This document shows, piece by piece, positions 24,834 to 34,181 of a stretch of 64,000 bases of DNA. The DNA is taken from contig NZ_JAHMHW010000003.1 in assembly GCF_020169515.1 (NCBI RefSeq), positions 186,001 to 250,000 on the forward strand, read 5' to 3'. Source of the stretch: Paenibacillus vietnamensis. GTDB lineage: Bacteria; Bacillota; Bacilli; Paenibacillales; Paenibacillaceae. The position numbers and the translations under genes were made by a program. The first letter of the stretch is position 1; each line of letters begins with the position of its first letter. The notes beneath the pieces were generated by a model. That model saw nothing but the letters and a program-made list of their open reading frames with translations. It had not been told where the DNA came from and made no database searches.

Positions 24834-26303
24834 CTAATGCTCTTCCCAAATGGAAGCCAGCCTGTATACTTCGACCGAGCGGAAAACAGCGCTCCCTCCG
24901 CTTGCGAACAGCTCCAGGCCGTCGCTGCCGGGCGACGGGTACATGAGCGTCGTAAACACCGTTTCCCCGCTGCCGACGAACAGCTCAATGACCGATTCGT
25001 CGACGAAGGCATGCAGCCTGATCCGATTGCCGGCCGCTTTATAAGGAGCCTCGAACCGTTTGCCGAAATGAAACGGCTCGCCTTCCCGGTTTATAAATTC
25101 GCTCATTCCCGAGCGATTCCTGTCGACGAACGCGAGTTCCCGGGCCGTTTCATACCCGATCACGGTCGCCTCAGCTCCCTCGCCTTCTTCCGAGCAGCAG
25201 ACGCTCAGCCCAAACGCTTCCGCATCCTCCCACTCGACCTCCGCAGCAACTTCATACGACGTCCCGCGAAAATCCAGCCGGATGGCTCCGTCGCGCACCC
25301 GCACCGTCCCGAACCGGAGCTCCTCCTTCCGCAGACGCTGCAGCTCGCGGACCGGCTTCTGGCAAAGCCGCAAGCCGCCGCCCTCAGCTTCGATCAGCTC
25401 CAGCTCGCGGGGCAGCGACATCCCGCCCTTCCAGGGCTCCGTCGGGCCCGCGAACGGATATTTCCAGTTCGAGGTCCAGCCGAGCCAGATCGTCCGCCCG
25501 TCGTCCTCCGGAATATCCGAATATGTAACAGCCGCATAAAAATCCTGGCCGTAATCGGTCCAGAGCGGCTCCCCGCCTTTCGCCGCTTCGTTAACGAAGC
25601 GGCGCCCGTCAAACTCGCCTACAAAATACTGCGCCGTCGAGCCGTCCGTTTCCTTGTTGTCCCCGATACTGACATGGAGCACCCACTTCCGGCGGCTCCG
25701 CTCTCCGTTCACCGTCAGCGGAAATAAATCCGGACATTCCCATACCGCAGCATGCGACCCCTCGCCCTCGCCGAATTCGCTTTCGAACTCCCATTCCCGC
25801 AAATTGGCGGAGGAATAAAACCAGATCCGCTTGTCGACCGCAACGGCCATGATCCATTTGCCGCTCTCTTCGTGCCACAGCACCTTCGGATCACGGAAAT
25901 CTTTGATGCCCGGATTCGGAATGACCGGATTTCCGGCGTATTTCGTCCAGCTTCTGCCCCGGTCGGCGCTGTAAGCGATGCTTTGCGACTGCAGGCCTTC
26001 CTTGTAATGGGTAAAAATCGCGACGAGTCCCGCCTTCCCGCCGAACAGGCCTGATGAATCACGCCAATCGACGACGCAGCTTCCCGACCAAATATCCCCA
26101 AGCTCGTCGGACACAAGCGCCAGAGGAAGATGCTCCCAATGAAGCAAATCGCGGCTGACCGCATGTCCCCACCGTCCCGTGAATTGGTAAAACTGGTGGT
26201 ACTCTCCCTCGAAAAACACCATCCCGTTCGGATCGCTCATCGGCCCCTGCGGCGGCGTCAAATGAAATTGCGGGCGAAACGGCTCCTTGTACAGCTTCAT
26301 CAT
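24834..26303 (-). CDS. GH32 fructan hydrolase (levanase/inulinase-like), cytoplasmic
   Basis: 489 residues without signal peptide. The nucleophile motif reads PMSDPNGMVFF, where most family members have W-M-N-D-P-N-G. The other motifs are normal: GDIWSGSCVVD, FRDPKVLWHEESGKW, AAVWECPDLFPL and a C-terminal sandwich with FVDESVIELFVGSGE. The IWSGS element and length are closer to exo-levanases and inulinases than to sucrose-6-P hydrolases. ATG-ATG at 26303/26300 follow GGGGGAGC. It lies 28 bases upstream of the second GH32 gene. The pair suggests fructo-oligosaccharides imported by the operon's transporters are split inside the cell. Confidence 0.9.
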   Translation of the reverse strand: MMKLYKEPFRPQFHLTPPQGPMSDPNGMVFFEGEYHQFYQFTGRWGHAVSRDLLHWEHLPLALVSDELGDIWSGSCVVDWRDSSGLFGGKAGLVAIFTHYKEGLQSQSIAYSADRGRSWTKYAGNPVIPNPGIKDFRDPKVLWHEESGKWIMAVAVDKRIWFYSSANLREWEFESEFGEGEGSHAAVWECPDLFPLTVNGERSRRKWVLHVSIGDNKETDGSTAQYFVGEFDGRRFVNEAAKGGEPLWTDYGQDFYAAVTYSDIPEDDGRTIWLGWTSNWKYPFAGPTEPWKGGMSLPRELELIEAEGGGLRLCQKPVRELQRLRKEELRFGTVRVRDGAIRLDFRGTSYEVAAEVEWEDAEAFGLSVCCSEEGEGAEATVIGYETARELAFVDRNRSGMSEFINREGEPFHFGKRFEAPYKAAGNRIRLHAFVDESVIELFVGSGETVFTTLMYPSPGSDGLELFASGGSAVFRSVEVYRLASIWEEH

Positions 26304-26348
26304 GCTCCCCCATTCTTCGTTTCGTAATCGTGCGCCGAAAGCCGGACC

Positions 26349-26370
26349 GCCGCCATGCGGGCATGACGGC
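26349..26370 (-). other. Intercistronic GC-rich hairpin between binding-protein and GH32 genes
   Basis: A 10-bp stem with one mismatch (GCCGCCATGC / GCATGACGGC) lies in the 111-base gap between the binding-protein stop and the GH32 start, without a T-tract. A stem here typically protects the upstream mRNA end, keeping binding-protein expression higher than that of the hydrolases. A second GCTGCAG-centred hairpin follows toward 26395. Confidence 0.5.
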
Positions 26371-26414
26371 GGGGCTTGGCTGCTGCAGCTTGCCGCAGCG
26401 GGCTCACTTCAGGA

Positions 26415-27767
26415 TTATTGAGTCAGCGTAATTTTAATGCCTTCGTCCAGCATCGCCTTCGCGGTTGCCGCGAACGTGCCGACAGGCGTGCCGTCCTTGA
26501 TGCCGGCCATAGCTGCTCCGTTGGCATCCCAGTATTTCTCCACACCGATTGGAGCGAACAAAATTTTACCGGCAAGCGCATTCATTTGGTCGACCTTCTC
26601 TTGGCCGAACTGCTTCACGTTGTTGTCGGTAGCTGCCTTGAGCTCGTTTTCGGAAAGCATTTTGATAAATGCCGCTGCGCCTTGCGGGTTTTTCGAAACC
26701 GTCGGAATCGACCAGCCGGACATGCCGCCTGGGCCAACGTCCTTCGTGCCGTTCGGACCGGTCGGAACCGGAACAAAATCGATCTCGTAGTCGCTTTTGA
26801 AGACGTTAAATCCGCCAAAGCCGTACTCAGCCGACATGGCCAGCTTGCCGTTTTTGAATTCCGCGTTAAAGTAGTCGCCTTCCTTGTCTTTGTCGATGTA
26901 TTTATCCTTCAGCAATGCGTCCTGCGCAAACTGCATCGCGGCCTTCACGTTGTCGGACTCGTAGTTCGAGGAGATCGAGCCGTCTTCATTGTAAGAAAGG
27001 AGCGTCAAGCCGTTGGAAGCGACGAACAGCGGGTAGCCCGCATCCCACCAGCCGAAGCCGAATTGGTCGTTTTTGCCGTCGCCGTCCGTATCCGTCGTCA
27101 TTTCAAGCGCGGTGGAACGGAACGTGTCCCATGTCCAGTTGCCTTCGCTGTACAACTCGCCCGGCGATTTCACGCCGTTATTTTCGAACAGAGTTTTGTT
27201 GTAGTAGATCACGATCGGTGCAGCGCCGACGCCTGCCGCGTACGGCTTGCCGCCGAAGGAGAACGCTTTCGTAACGGACGCATTCCAGAACGGGTCGGCC
27301 ATATCGATATACTGGTCGAGCGGCTGGACGATCTTTTTCAGTGGGTATACCGGGAAGTTCTGGTCGTTGGCCTGAGCCACGTCGACCTGGTCGCCGGCGT
27401 TCACCATGGAGATCAGCGTCGACTTCTGGTCGCCCCACGGTACTGCGATGACGTTAACCTTGCCGCCGTAAGCTTCCTCAAACTGCGGAATCGTTTCCCA
27501 TACCGCATCGTAGGCAGCCGGATTCGCCGCTTTATTCTCGTCGTACTGCTCTTTGGACGTATGATAAAGAATCGTAATATTGCCGTTCTCAAGCTTAGTC
27601 TCTTCCCCTGCAGGCTGCTCCGTCGCCGCACCCGCGCCTCCGTTATTCTCCGTGCCTTCGCCGGCAGGGGCATTCCCGCCGCTGCCGCCGGAGCATGCAG
27701 CCAGTACAGTACCCATCATCATGACAGAAGCGATCATCATAGCTAGCGATTTTTTGTTTCTATCCAT
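26415..27767 (-). CDS. CUT1 sugar ABC transporter substrate-binding lipoprotein
   Basis: 450 residues. The signal peptide is MDRNKKSLAMM...GTVLAAC with lipobox LAAC, then a Gly/Asn/Glu/Gly-rich linker. The mature part is a family-1 binding protein: ITILYHTSKEQY, VNVIAVPWGDQKSTLISMVNAG, YAAGVGAAPIVIYYNKTLFENNG, FGFGWWDAGYPLFVASNG and MSGWSIPTVSKNPQGAAAFIKML. The ATG at 27767 is chosen from the signal-peptide charge pattern; GGGAGG lies upstream. It is preceded by two permease genes and followed by two GH32 genes, so a fructo-oligosaccharide ligand is likely (inference). Confidence 0.9.
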   Translation of the reverse strand: MDRNKKSLAMMIASVMMMGTVLAACSGGSGGNAPAGEGTENNGGAGAATEQPAGEETKLENGNITILYHTSKEQYDENKAANPAAYDAVWETIPQFEEAYGGKVNVIAVPWGDQKSTLISMVNAGDQVDVAQANDQNFPVYPLKKIVQPLDQYIDMADPFWNASVTKAFSFGGKPYAAGVGAAPIVIYYNKTLFENNGVKSPGELYSEGNWTWDTFRSTALEMTTDTDGDGKNDQFGFGWWDAGYPLFVASNGLTLLSYNEDGSISSNYESDNVKAAMQFAQDALLKDKYIDKDKEGDYFNAEFKNGKLAMSAEYGFGGFNVFKSDYEIDFVPVPTGPNGTKDVGPGGMSGWSIPTVSKNPQGAAAFIKMLSENELKAATDNNVKQFGQEKVDQMNALAGKILFAPIGVEKYWDANGAAMAGIKDGTPVGTFAATAKAMLDEGIKITLTQ

Positions 27768-27896
27768 TTTCAAATTGCCTCCCCTGGTTTCAGTTCGTTG
27801 GTCTGTTCCTTTGACACCCTTGTTTTTTTTCGCGAGCAAGCATGCGTTGGTTATCCGCCCGGCATCCCCTCCCTTCATGGCCCAGCCCAGGCCCGG

Positions 27897-28856
27897 TTAT
27901 TTGACAGCTACATGCTCGATGCTGTCCGTGAAGTACCGCTGCGTAACCAAATAAAGAAGGAACAGCGGCAAAATCGCGAGCAGCGCGCCGGCTTGAATTC
28001 TCGTGACGATGACCAGCGGATCGCTGATCGTCTGCACGTTAACGACGGACTGCAGATCGACGCGCAGCGACGACAGTGCAATCGCGAAGTTTTTCTTCAG
28101 GTTGCCGAGCAGCAGATTCGACATGTAGAACTCGTTCCAGTGCCAGACGAAGGAAAATAAAAAGACGGTAATGATCGCGTTTTTCGCATTTGGCAGCATA
28201 ACGGTAAAAAACGTTTTGAACGGGCCGCAGCCGTCCATATACGCCGCATCCTCCAGCTCGCCGGGCATCCCCTTGAAAAATTGGCGGAAAATGAAGATGT
28301 AAAGCCCGGAGCGCAGCCCCATGCCGAGCATGGAAGGCAGGTAGAACGCCCAGTAGCTGCCGACCAGGCTGATCGAATCCGGTCCGCCCGTAACCATTGA
28401 GGTCAGCTGCATGATGCCGAAGGCGTCAAAATATTTCATATCCGCGTACAGCGGCAAAATAATCGTCTGCACCGGCACGACCAGCGTCAAAATGACGAGC
28501 GTAAACAACAGTCCGGAGAACCGGAATTGGAATCTCGCGAAGCCGTACGCGACGAAGGCGCAGGACAGCACATCGAGCAGGCCGCAGCCGACGCCGATGA
28601 TCAGGCTGTTCTGCAGCGCATCCCAGAAATCCATCACCCGCAGCGCATCCGTAAAGTTGCCGAGCGTAAACCCCTTCGGCACCCAGATGACGCTCGGATC
28701 CATCGCTTCCTCCGGACGGCGAAGCGACATGCTGAGCATGTACAGAAGCGGATACAGCAGCTGGTAAGCCAGCGCCGCAAGCAGCGCAAAACGTATGATC
28801 GACGTGAACGTCTTCCTCGTGCGTTTGATATGCTTTTTGTAATTGATTGCGTTCAA
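27897..28856 (-). CDS. CUT1 ABC permease, MalG type
   Basis: 319 residues and six membrane helices after a long cytoplasmic N-terminus. The EAA loop reads LEDAAYMDGCGPFKTFFTVMLPNAKNA, the contact with the ATPase. The C-terminal end QRYFTDSIEHVAVK is typical of MalG/LacG proteins. It is paired with the permease gene 21 bases upstream. No ATPase gene is in the window, as is usual for CUT1 systems served by a shared MsmX-type ATPase. Confidence 0.92.
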   Translation of the reverse strand: MNAINYKKHIKRTRKTFTSIIRFALLAALAYQLLYPLLYMLSMSLRRPEEAMDPSVIWVPKGFTLGNFTDALRVMDFWDALQNSLIIGVGCGLLDVLSCAFVAYGFARFQFRFSGLLFTLVILTLVVPVQTIILPLYADMKYFDAFGIMQLTSMVTGGPDSISLVGSYWAFYLPSMLGMGLRSGLYIFIFRQFFKGMPGELEDAAYMDGCGPFKTFFTVMLPNAKNAIITVFLFSFVWHWNEFYMSNLLLGNLKKNFAIALSSLRVDLQSVVNVQTISDPLVIVTRIQAGALLAILPLFLLYLVTQRYFTDSIEHVAVK

Positions 28857-28877
28857 GATCGGTTCCCCGCTTTCCCT

Positions 28878-29780
28878 TTAGTCCTGCATGTAGACGATAC
28901 GTTTCTTGAGCAGAAGGTAGACGGCGCCGAGAAACGCGGCGATCAGCAGGCAGTACAGCCATGCAAGCGCGCTGCTGTAGCCGAATCTCACCTGGGAGAA
29001 GGCCGTGTTGTAAATCATCAGAATGACGCCGTTGCCGTAATCTGTGAACGTATCGATTATGGTGTACACGATATTAAGCAGCATCATCGGCGTGAGCATC
29101 GGCAGCGTAATTTTCCAAAACTGCTCCCAAGGCCGCGCCCCTTCCAGAGACGACGCTTCGTACAGGTAACCCGGTATCGCGTGCAGGCCCGCCAGAAACA
29201 GCAGCACCTGAACGCCGGACCTCCAGGTCAGATCGAAGATCCGGGAGATGACGTTATTAAAAATCTCGATCAGCTGCGCCCCGAGCCCCAGCTCCTGCAG
29301 GATGCCGTTAATGCCTGCGCCCGTGAACAAATAAACGCTGTCCGCACCGCCTCGCATCCCTTGGGAGAAGACGTCCTCCTTCAAAATTTGCATCAGCACG
29401 CCCGAGGCGATAATGACGGGCAGAAACGAAACGGCGCGCATAAAGCCTCTGCCCCTGAATTTATGCTTGATCATCACCGCGACGAACAGGCTGTATACGA
29501 GAATAAGCGGTACGCCGTACAGCATGTTGACGAAGGAACCCGTCGCCTCCCGAATGAACGCCGGATCCTTGAACAGCGCATACTGGAAGTTCTCCCATCC
29601 AATGAAGGTGCCGCTCAGCCCTTCTGGCGTCATCTCCATGTTCTGGAACGAATAGAACAGCGAGGTGAACAGCGGTTTGGCGAAAAACAAGATAAAACCG
29701 AGCACCCACGGGAGCACGAACAGAAATCCGTAAAGCTCCTTTTTTTTCGTATAGGGCAGTGCCCTGAGTTGCTTCAACAT
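28878..29780 (-). CDS. CUT1 ABC permease, MalF type
   Basis: 300 residues and six helices. The opening KKELYGFLFVLPWVLGFILFF and the EAA loop YEASSLEGARPWEQFWKITLPM are those of MalF-type subunits. An extracytoplasmic loop around residues 110-150 (DVFSQGMRGGADSVY) is longer than usual. It lies 11 bases after the DUF5696 gene and 21 bases before the MalG-type gene, consistent with one transcript. It would pair with the binding protein at 26415-27767. Confidence 0.92.
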   Translation of the reverse strand: MLKQLRALPYTKKKELYGFLFVLPWVLGFILFFAKPLFTSLFYSFQNMEMTPEGLSGTFIGWENFQYALFKDPAFIREATGSFVNMLYGVPLILVYSLFVAVMIKHKFRGRGFMRAVSFLPVIIASGVLMQILKEDVFSQGMRGGADSVYLFTGAGINGILQELGLGAQLIEIFNNVISRIFDLTWRSGVQVLLFLAGLHAIPGYLYEASSLEGARPWEQFWKITLPMLTPMMLLNIVYTIIDTFTDYGNGVILMIYNTAFSQVRFGYSSALAWLYCLLIAAFLGAVYLLLKKRIVYMQD

Positions 29781-29791
29781 GCGTTCACCCC

Positions 29792-32002
29792 CTACCGGAC
29801 GAGGTAGCCCAGCGCCGGAATGCGTTCTCCCAGGACGTCGGCCGCCTCATCGTTATAATTGACGACAACGGCTGCGCCATTCTCGAAGGTCGTGCGGTAC
29901 ACGCCATCCTGCAGCTTGTCGTGATCCGTTATCGCAAGCCCGATTACCCCTCCGAGCGCTTCGTCCAGCCGGTTGTACTGCTCCAGCATCTCGCCGTAGA
30001 GCGTCTCGAATTCCGCGCTGTACAGGTAGTCGAACTCGGTACCCGCGAGCAGGGCGGAATCCCTCGCGATAAACTTGTAAGCAGGGAACGTGCCGGTTTC
30101 AATCAGCTTGAGCAGGTAGCGCTGCGGCATGCTGGACAGGTTGACCGGCTCGCTGTAAGCAGGCAGCAGCCCGCTGACTGCAATGCTGTAGAACGGCACC
30201 GCTTCATCCTCCGTATCGAAGCCGCTGGAGTACAGCGGAACATCGGACAGGCTTTCCGCGAACGGAAATACATAGGCGTTCGGCTGCTCGAACAGGAGGC
30301 CGTCCAGATTGCTTTGCCCTTCGGCGAGCCCTTGCTCCCAAATCGCGCCGGTTGCGTTTTTCGGCTGGCTGTCCTTCCGGAAGTCGGAATACAGGAAGCT
30401 GCCGACCGATTCCAGCGAAGCATGCTTCAGTCCGCCTTTCGCCGCAGCCGAGGTGAATTTAGCGATCGCCTCGTTCACCGAAGCCGGCTTCATCAAGTAC
30501 CAGCGCTTCAAATCCTTGTTTTTTGTCCGGTCGCTTAACCGGTATTCGTATTTCAGCGCCGGAGCTCTGCTGATTCCTTTAGCCGTATCCATAAATCGGC
30601 TGAAGCCGTTGCCGCCTTCATACAGCTTCACGGGATCGGCTGCAGGATAGAAGGCAACCCCCTTTTCCTCCAGCTCCCCCGCAAGCTTCTTCAAGCCTCT
30701 TGTCCCGCCAAGCTTTCCTTCAGCGGACAGCGATACCGGAACCTCGTCCTTCGCTCCACCGGACGACCAGCCCTCGAGCCGCAGCGACAGATTGGAAATC
30801 CCGTCGCCAAGCAGGCGGTCAGCCGCTTCTCCCGCGTCCTTGAACGAGGTGAGCACCTCAACCGTATTGTAAGGAATGCCGAGAAACGCCGCTTTTTTCT
30901 TGACGCCGCCGACGAAGTCCACGAGCAGCGGCAGCTTTCCGCCGCCGGCCGCATCTTTCTCCATCGGCTTCACGTTCTGCTCCTTCTGCAGGTATTCGCG
31001 GTATTTTCCGGCCATCCCGGCATAATCGGCGTCTTCCCCGTTCAGGAAATAATAGTTCACCTCAAAATCCGTGCCGCCGGTCAACGATTGCGAGGAGCGC
31101 GTGACCTGCTTCTCGTTCGGCGTGCCCTCCAGCAGCAGATTCGTTTCGGATTCCATCAGATTCAAATAGCTGTATACGTTGTTGTAGCTGTTGTTCTTGC
31201 CGCTGACGTCGGCGGCGATGCCCGCCTGATAGGCGCCTTTATGAATGACGGCCAGGAAGCCTTCGTCGTCCCGCTTCATCCCGAATACGGGCATGCGGAC
31301 CGTCTCCTTCTGTTCGGCCCGGGCCGGCAAATCCAGCGCTTGATCGCCGCCGAATACCCGCTCGTTATACCCTCTGTAGCTGCTTTTGTTATTGTTAAAG
31401 TGAATGAGAGCGCCGCTCCCGTCGGGTACGAGCAGGTAACCTTCGTTCGTTTTGCCCGCAGCTCCGAAGAAAGGAAGCAGGCTGATATTGACCAGCTTGA
31501 ACTTGCCCTCCTGCTTGATGCCTTCCGCTAGGATCGTCGCCGTCATCGCATCTCCGCTTAGCGAGTATCTTACCGGAACGGTAAAACCTGCTTTCGGGAA
31601 CACATACGTCACCTCGACGCCGCCATCCACCTTTTTCCAAGCCGGCTGCGCGTCCTTCACGCTCCCTGTAAAGCTGTTAAGCTGGAACGGCTTGTTCTGG
31701 CCATCCACGTAATCGAGCAGCAGCTGTGCCGATAAATCCATTTTTTTGGCGCCTTTGGCCGCCGCATCCGCCTCCCGGTCCGCCGGGTTGCTCGTCCATA
31801 CGGCCCCCGATGCGGTGTCGGTCACCGATATTTCCGCAGTGGCAGGATGATAATCGAGCGTCAGCCGCCCGGAATCGGCCGCCCGGACGACCTGGCCGCC
31901 GTCTGCGCCGTTTGTTGCTGCCGCATAATTGATCTCCGGCCCGCCGGAGGCCGCGACCGCCAGCATGACTGCCGTAAAGATCGTTAATAGCCGCAATTTC
32001 AT
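29792..32002 (-). CDS. DUF5696 exported protein
   Basis: 736 residues from ATG 32002, which follows GGGGTAGGCAGC. An N-terminal signal peptide (MKLRLLTIFTAVMLAVAASG) leads an exported protein. A beta-rich first half has RLTLDYHPATAEISVTDTASG, GYLLVPDGSGALIHFNNNKS and a YRGYNERVFGGDQ block, which is the recognisable DUF5696 core. The second half resembles a TIM-barrel-like region with NLSLRLEGWSSGGA and HASLESVGSFLYSDF. The family has no established activity. Its repeated presence next to CUT1 transporters suggests glycan processing or capture at the cell surface. Confidence 0.78.
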   Translation of the reverse strand: MKLRLLTIFTAVMLAVAASGGPEINYAAATNGADGGQVVRAADSGRLTLDYHPATAEISVTDTASGAVWTSNPADREADAAAKGAKKMDLSAQLLLDYVDGQNKPFQLNSFTGSVKDAQPAWKKVDGGVEVTYVFPKAGFTVPVRYSLSGDAMTATILAEGIKQEGKFKLVNISLLPFFGAAGKTNEGYLLVPDGSGALIHFNNNKSSYRGYNERVFGGDQALDLPARAEQKETVRMPVFGMKRDDEGFLAVIHKGAYQAGIAADVSGKNNSYNNVYSYLNLMESETNLLLEGTPNEKQVTRSSQSLTGGTDFEVNYYFLNGEDADYAGMAGKYREYLQKEQNVKPMEKDAAGGGKLPLLVDFVGGVKKKAAFLGIPYNTVEVLTSFKDAGEAADRLLGDGISNLSLRLEGWSSGGAKDEVPVSLSAEGKLGGTRGLKKLAGELEEKGVAFYPAADPVKLYEGGNGFSRFMDTAKGISRAPALKYEYRLSDRTKNKDLKRWYLMKPASVNEAIAKFTSAAAKGGLKHASLESVGSFLYSDFRKDSQPKNATGAIWEQGLAEGQSNLDGLLFEQPNAYVFPFAESLSDVPLYSSGFDTEDEAVPFYSIAVSGLLPAYSEPVNLSSMPQRYLLKLIETGTFPAYKFIARDSALLAGTEFDYLYSAEFETLYGEMLEQYNRLDEALGGVIGLAITDHDKLQDGVYRTTFENGAAVVVNYNDEAADVLGERIPALGYLVR

Positions 32003-32034
32003 GCTGCCTACCCCTTTCCGATCCGCGTCCCGCT

Positions 32035-32697
32035 TCACAGGCGGAACAGCAATTCGTTATAAATCGTATAAATGAACACGTACACCTGCTGGAAAAGCGT
32101 ATAGAACAGGACGGCCAGGAAAACGACAATGCCCATCGCAGCGAACGTAAGCGCAATCGACTGCAGCGTCCTGACCGCTCCATAGTCGTGGATGATCAGC
32201 ATGCCGATGAACATGAGAATGGCGCTCCAGATCATGGCGACCGACGTTATATATCCGAGGAACATGCCCTCCTCCTGCACAAGCACCTTGCTCAGCAGCG
32301 TAGAGACGATAATTGCCGCTACGTATGGGATTAATGCATATGCGCTGACGATCCCGATTTGCTTCGCTTTGCCTTCGCCGTCCATCCAGGTGGCAACCGC
32401 CCAATTCCCCGAAACCCAGAGCGCATAGAGAACAATGGTTTTTGCTGCAATCAACCAGACGTTCAGCGCGCTAAGATCGGCATAGTTGAATGTATAGCCG
32501 GTGCTTTGCCGCTTGAAGATCGTCGCGATAAAGAAGACGAGGATAATGGCGCCGGAAGCCAGAAGAGAGCCTTTGCCTTCTTCCTTGACCGCATAAAAGC
32601 CGTCAAAAGGATGAATCAGGCAGCCGAACGGATTCAGCCGTTTGCTTGAGACCCCGGGTATGCTTACCGTTTTGCTTGGAACAACGGGTATGCTCAT
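32035..32697 (-). CDS. YIP1-family membrane protein
   Basis: 220 residues with five hydrophobic helices and the YIP1 pattern LNPFGCLIHPFDGFYAVKEE at the membrane entry, then VSGNWAVATWMDGEGK. The N-terminus has a short duplication (SIPVVPSKTV / SIPGVSSKRL). It overlaps the NHL-TPR gene by 4 bases (ATGA) and ends 32 bases before the DUF5696 start, so the three are co-translated. YIP1 proteins in bacteria have no settled role. Confidence 0.82.
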   Translation of the reverse strand: MSIPVVPSKTVSIPGVSSKRLNPFGCLIHPFDGFYAVKEEGKGSLLASGAIILVFFIATIFKRQSTGYTFNYADLSALNVWLIAAKTIVLYALWVSGNWAVATWMDGEGKAKQIGIVSAYALIPYVAAIIVSTLLSKVLVQEEGMFLGYITSVAMIWSAILMFIGMLIIHDYGAVRTLQSIALTFAAMGIVVFLAVLFYTLFQQVYVFIYTIYNELLFRL

Positions 32698-34163
32698 CGG
32701 TTTACCTCCCTTCTGCGCTTGGCTTGTACGGCCAGTAAGCCTTTATAGCCGTAGTAGACAAGCAGCGCGATAATAAATACGGTCATCATCGCCGGCAAAT
32801 TGTCGCGAACCGTCTGCATCCGGATTTGGCCGAATGTGTCCGAGTAACCGGACCGCTCCGTGCCCTGCCGGTAATACTCAAGCGCTTCCGAATAGTTGCC
32901 TTCCTTCTCGAGCGCCTTTGCCATTCCGATGTAGGCGATGCTGTTGTTGACGTTTTTTTTGGCTACCGATTCCCATATAACGGCCGCATCCTCGTAAAGC
33001 CCCTGGTTGTACAGCACGGTCGCTTTACGCACCAGACTTCCATACTCGGATAAGGCGAATCTCGTAATATTGCGCTTGGCCGAGTCGAGCACGAGCACTT
33101 CGTTTTTCCAATAGGACACTGCCGTCGGCTGCAGGAAAGTTCCCTTCTGATTGCCAAGCGAACCGAATACCGCGATCGGATTGCCCTCGGCGTCGTATTC
33201 GAACACCCTGCCTCTTGTCCGGTCGAGTCCGGCGATGAAGCCTTCCCCGTCGACCGACAAGTCGTTAAACGAAGTGTCCTGCTTCACGCCCTGGCTCATC
33301 GAAAATTCCTTATCGCCGAAATCCGCCGAGCCCTGCCTTCCCATCAGCACGTTATTGCCAAGCGGATTCAGCTTTTTGATCTCTTCGCGCGAATTTTTGG
33401 AAATGATCGTCGTCGTATACACGAAATTGTCGCTGCCGATATCCAGGTTCGAATATTCGATCGGAAGCAGCTTCATCATCGCCGAGCGCTGCTCCTTGGA
33501 CAAAATATTTTTCCAGAACGTCTCGAGCACAACAGCCGGTGTCACCTCTACCCGGTTGCTGCCGAAATAACCCGTGAATTTTCCTTCGGCGTTAAATTGC
33601 ATCAAGCCGTAAAATTGCCCTTCCGACAGCACATAGATGCGTCCGGCATTGTCCGCTGCCACTTTGAGCGGCTTAAACGCAAAGCTTTCCGGAATGAGCG
33701 GATCGCTTGGCTTCTCGATGACAAGCTGCACCTTCTTGTCCGCTCCGACCCTAATCACGCGGCCCCCGTCCTTGTCGGCGATATACATCGTCCCGTCCTC
33801 TGCGACGAACAGGCCCGTCGGTGAAGCCAAGGACAGCTCCTTGCCGTTCCAGTCCAGCTTGTCGATCGTATCCACGGTCTCGAAACGGTTATTCAGCTTG
33901 ACGATCCGTTTATTGCCCGTATCCGCAATATAGATCGAGTCGTGACGATCGACGAACAAGTCCTTCGGCTCGCTGAACGGTCCCGCTCCAAGCTCCAGGC
34001 CGGTGTAAGTACCGCCCGGCAAATAGCTCGCCGGAGCCGCCTTCGATTTGTCCCACTCGTTGTATACATAGGAAGGATAGGGGGCCTCGGCCTTCGCCTG
34101 CAGGGGCAGAGCGGTCAAGGCCGGGAGAAGCAGTGCGGCAGCCAGCAACAGTTTGATCTTCAT
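32694..34163 (-). CDS. Exported NHL-repeat / TPR membrane-anchored protein
   Basis: 489 residues. The signal peptide MKIKLLLAAALLLPALTALP ends near AKAEA. NHL-type beta-propeller blades follow, such as EPKDLFVDRHDSIYIADTGN, SPTGLFVAEDGTMYIADKDG and DLSVDGEGFIAGLDRTRGR. A TPR-like helical segment (residues about 375-440, AVIWESVAKKNVNNSIAYI and NYSEALEYYRQG) leads to a C-terminal membrane helix (MMTVFIIALLVYYGYKG) and a basic tail. The propeller would face outside and may present a binding surface near the transporter. It lies between permease pairs of two CUT1 systems. Confidence 0.85.
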   Translation of the reverse strand: MKIKLLLAAALLLPALTALPLQAKAEAPYPSYVYNEWDKSKAAPASYLPGGTYTGLELGAGPFSEPKDLFVDRHDSIYIADTGNKRIVKLNNRFETVDTIDKLDWNGKELSLASPTGLFVAEDGTMYIADKDGGRVIRVGADKKVQLVIEKPSDPLIPESFAFKPLKVAADNAGRIYVLSEGQFYGLMQFNAEGKFTGYFGSNRVEVTPAVVLETFWKNILSKEQRSAMMKLLPIEYSNLDIGSDNFVYTTTIISKNSREEIKKLNPLGNNVLMGRQGSADFGDKEFSMSQGVKQDTSFNDLSVDGEGFIAGLDRTRGRVFEYDAEGNPIAVFGSLGNQKGTFLQPTAVSYWKNEVLVLDSAKRNITRFALSEYGSLVRKATVLYNQGLYEDAAVIWESVAKKNVNNSIAYIGMAKALEKEGNYSEALEYYRQGTERSGYSDTFGQIRMQTVRDNLPAMMTVFIIALLVYYGYKGLLAVQAKRRREVNR

Positions 34164-34181
34164 GGCAACACAAGCCCTCCC

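Noticed and set aside
26376..29807. Long plus-strand ORFs (over 400 codons) opposite the transporter genes
   Set aside because: They mirror the third-codon GC bias of well-supported minus-strand permease and binding-protein genes; the translations are Arg/His/Gln-rich without domains.
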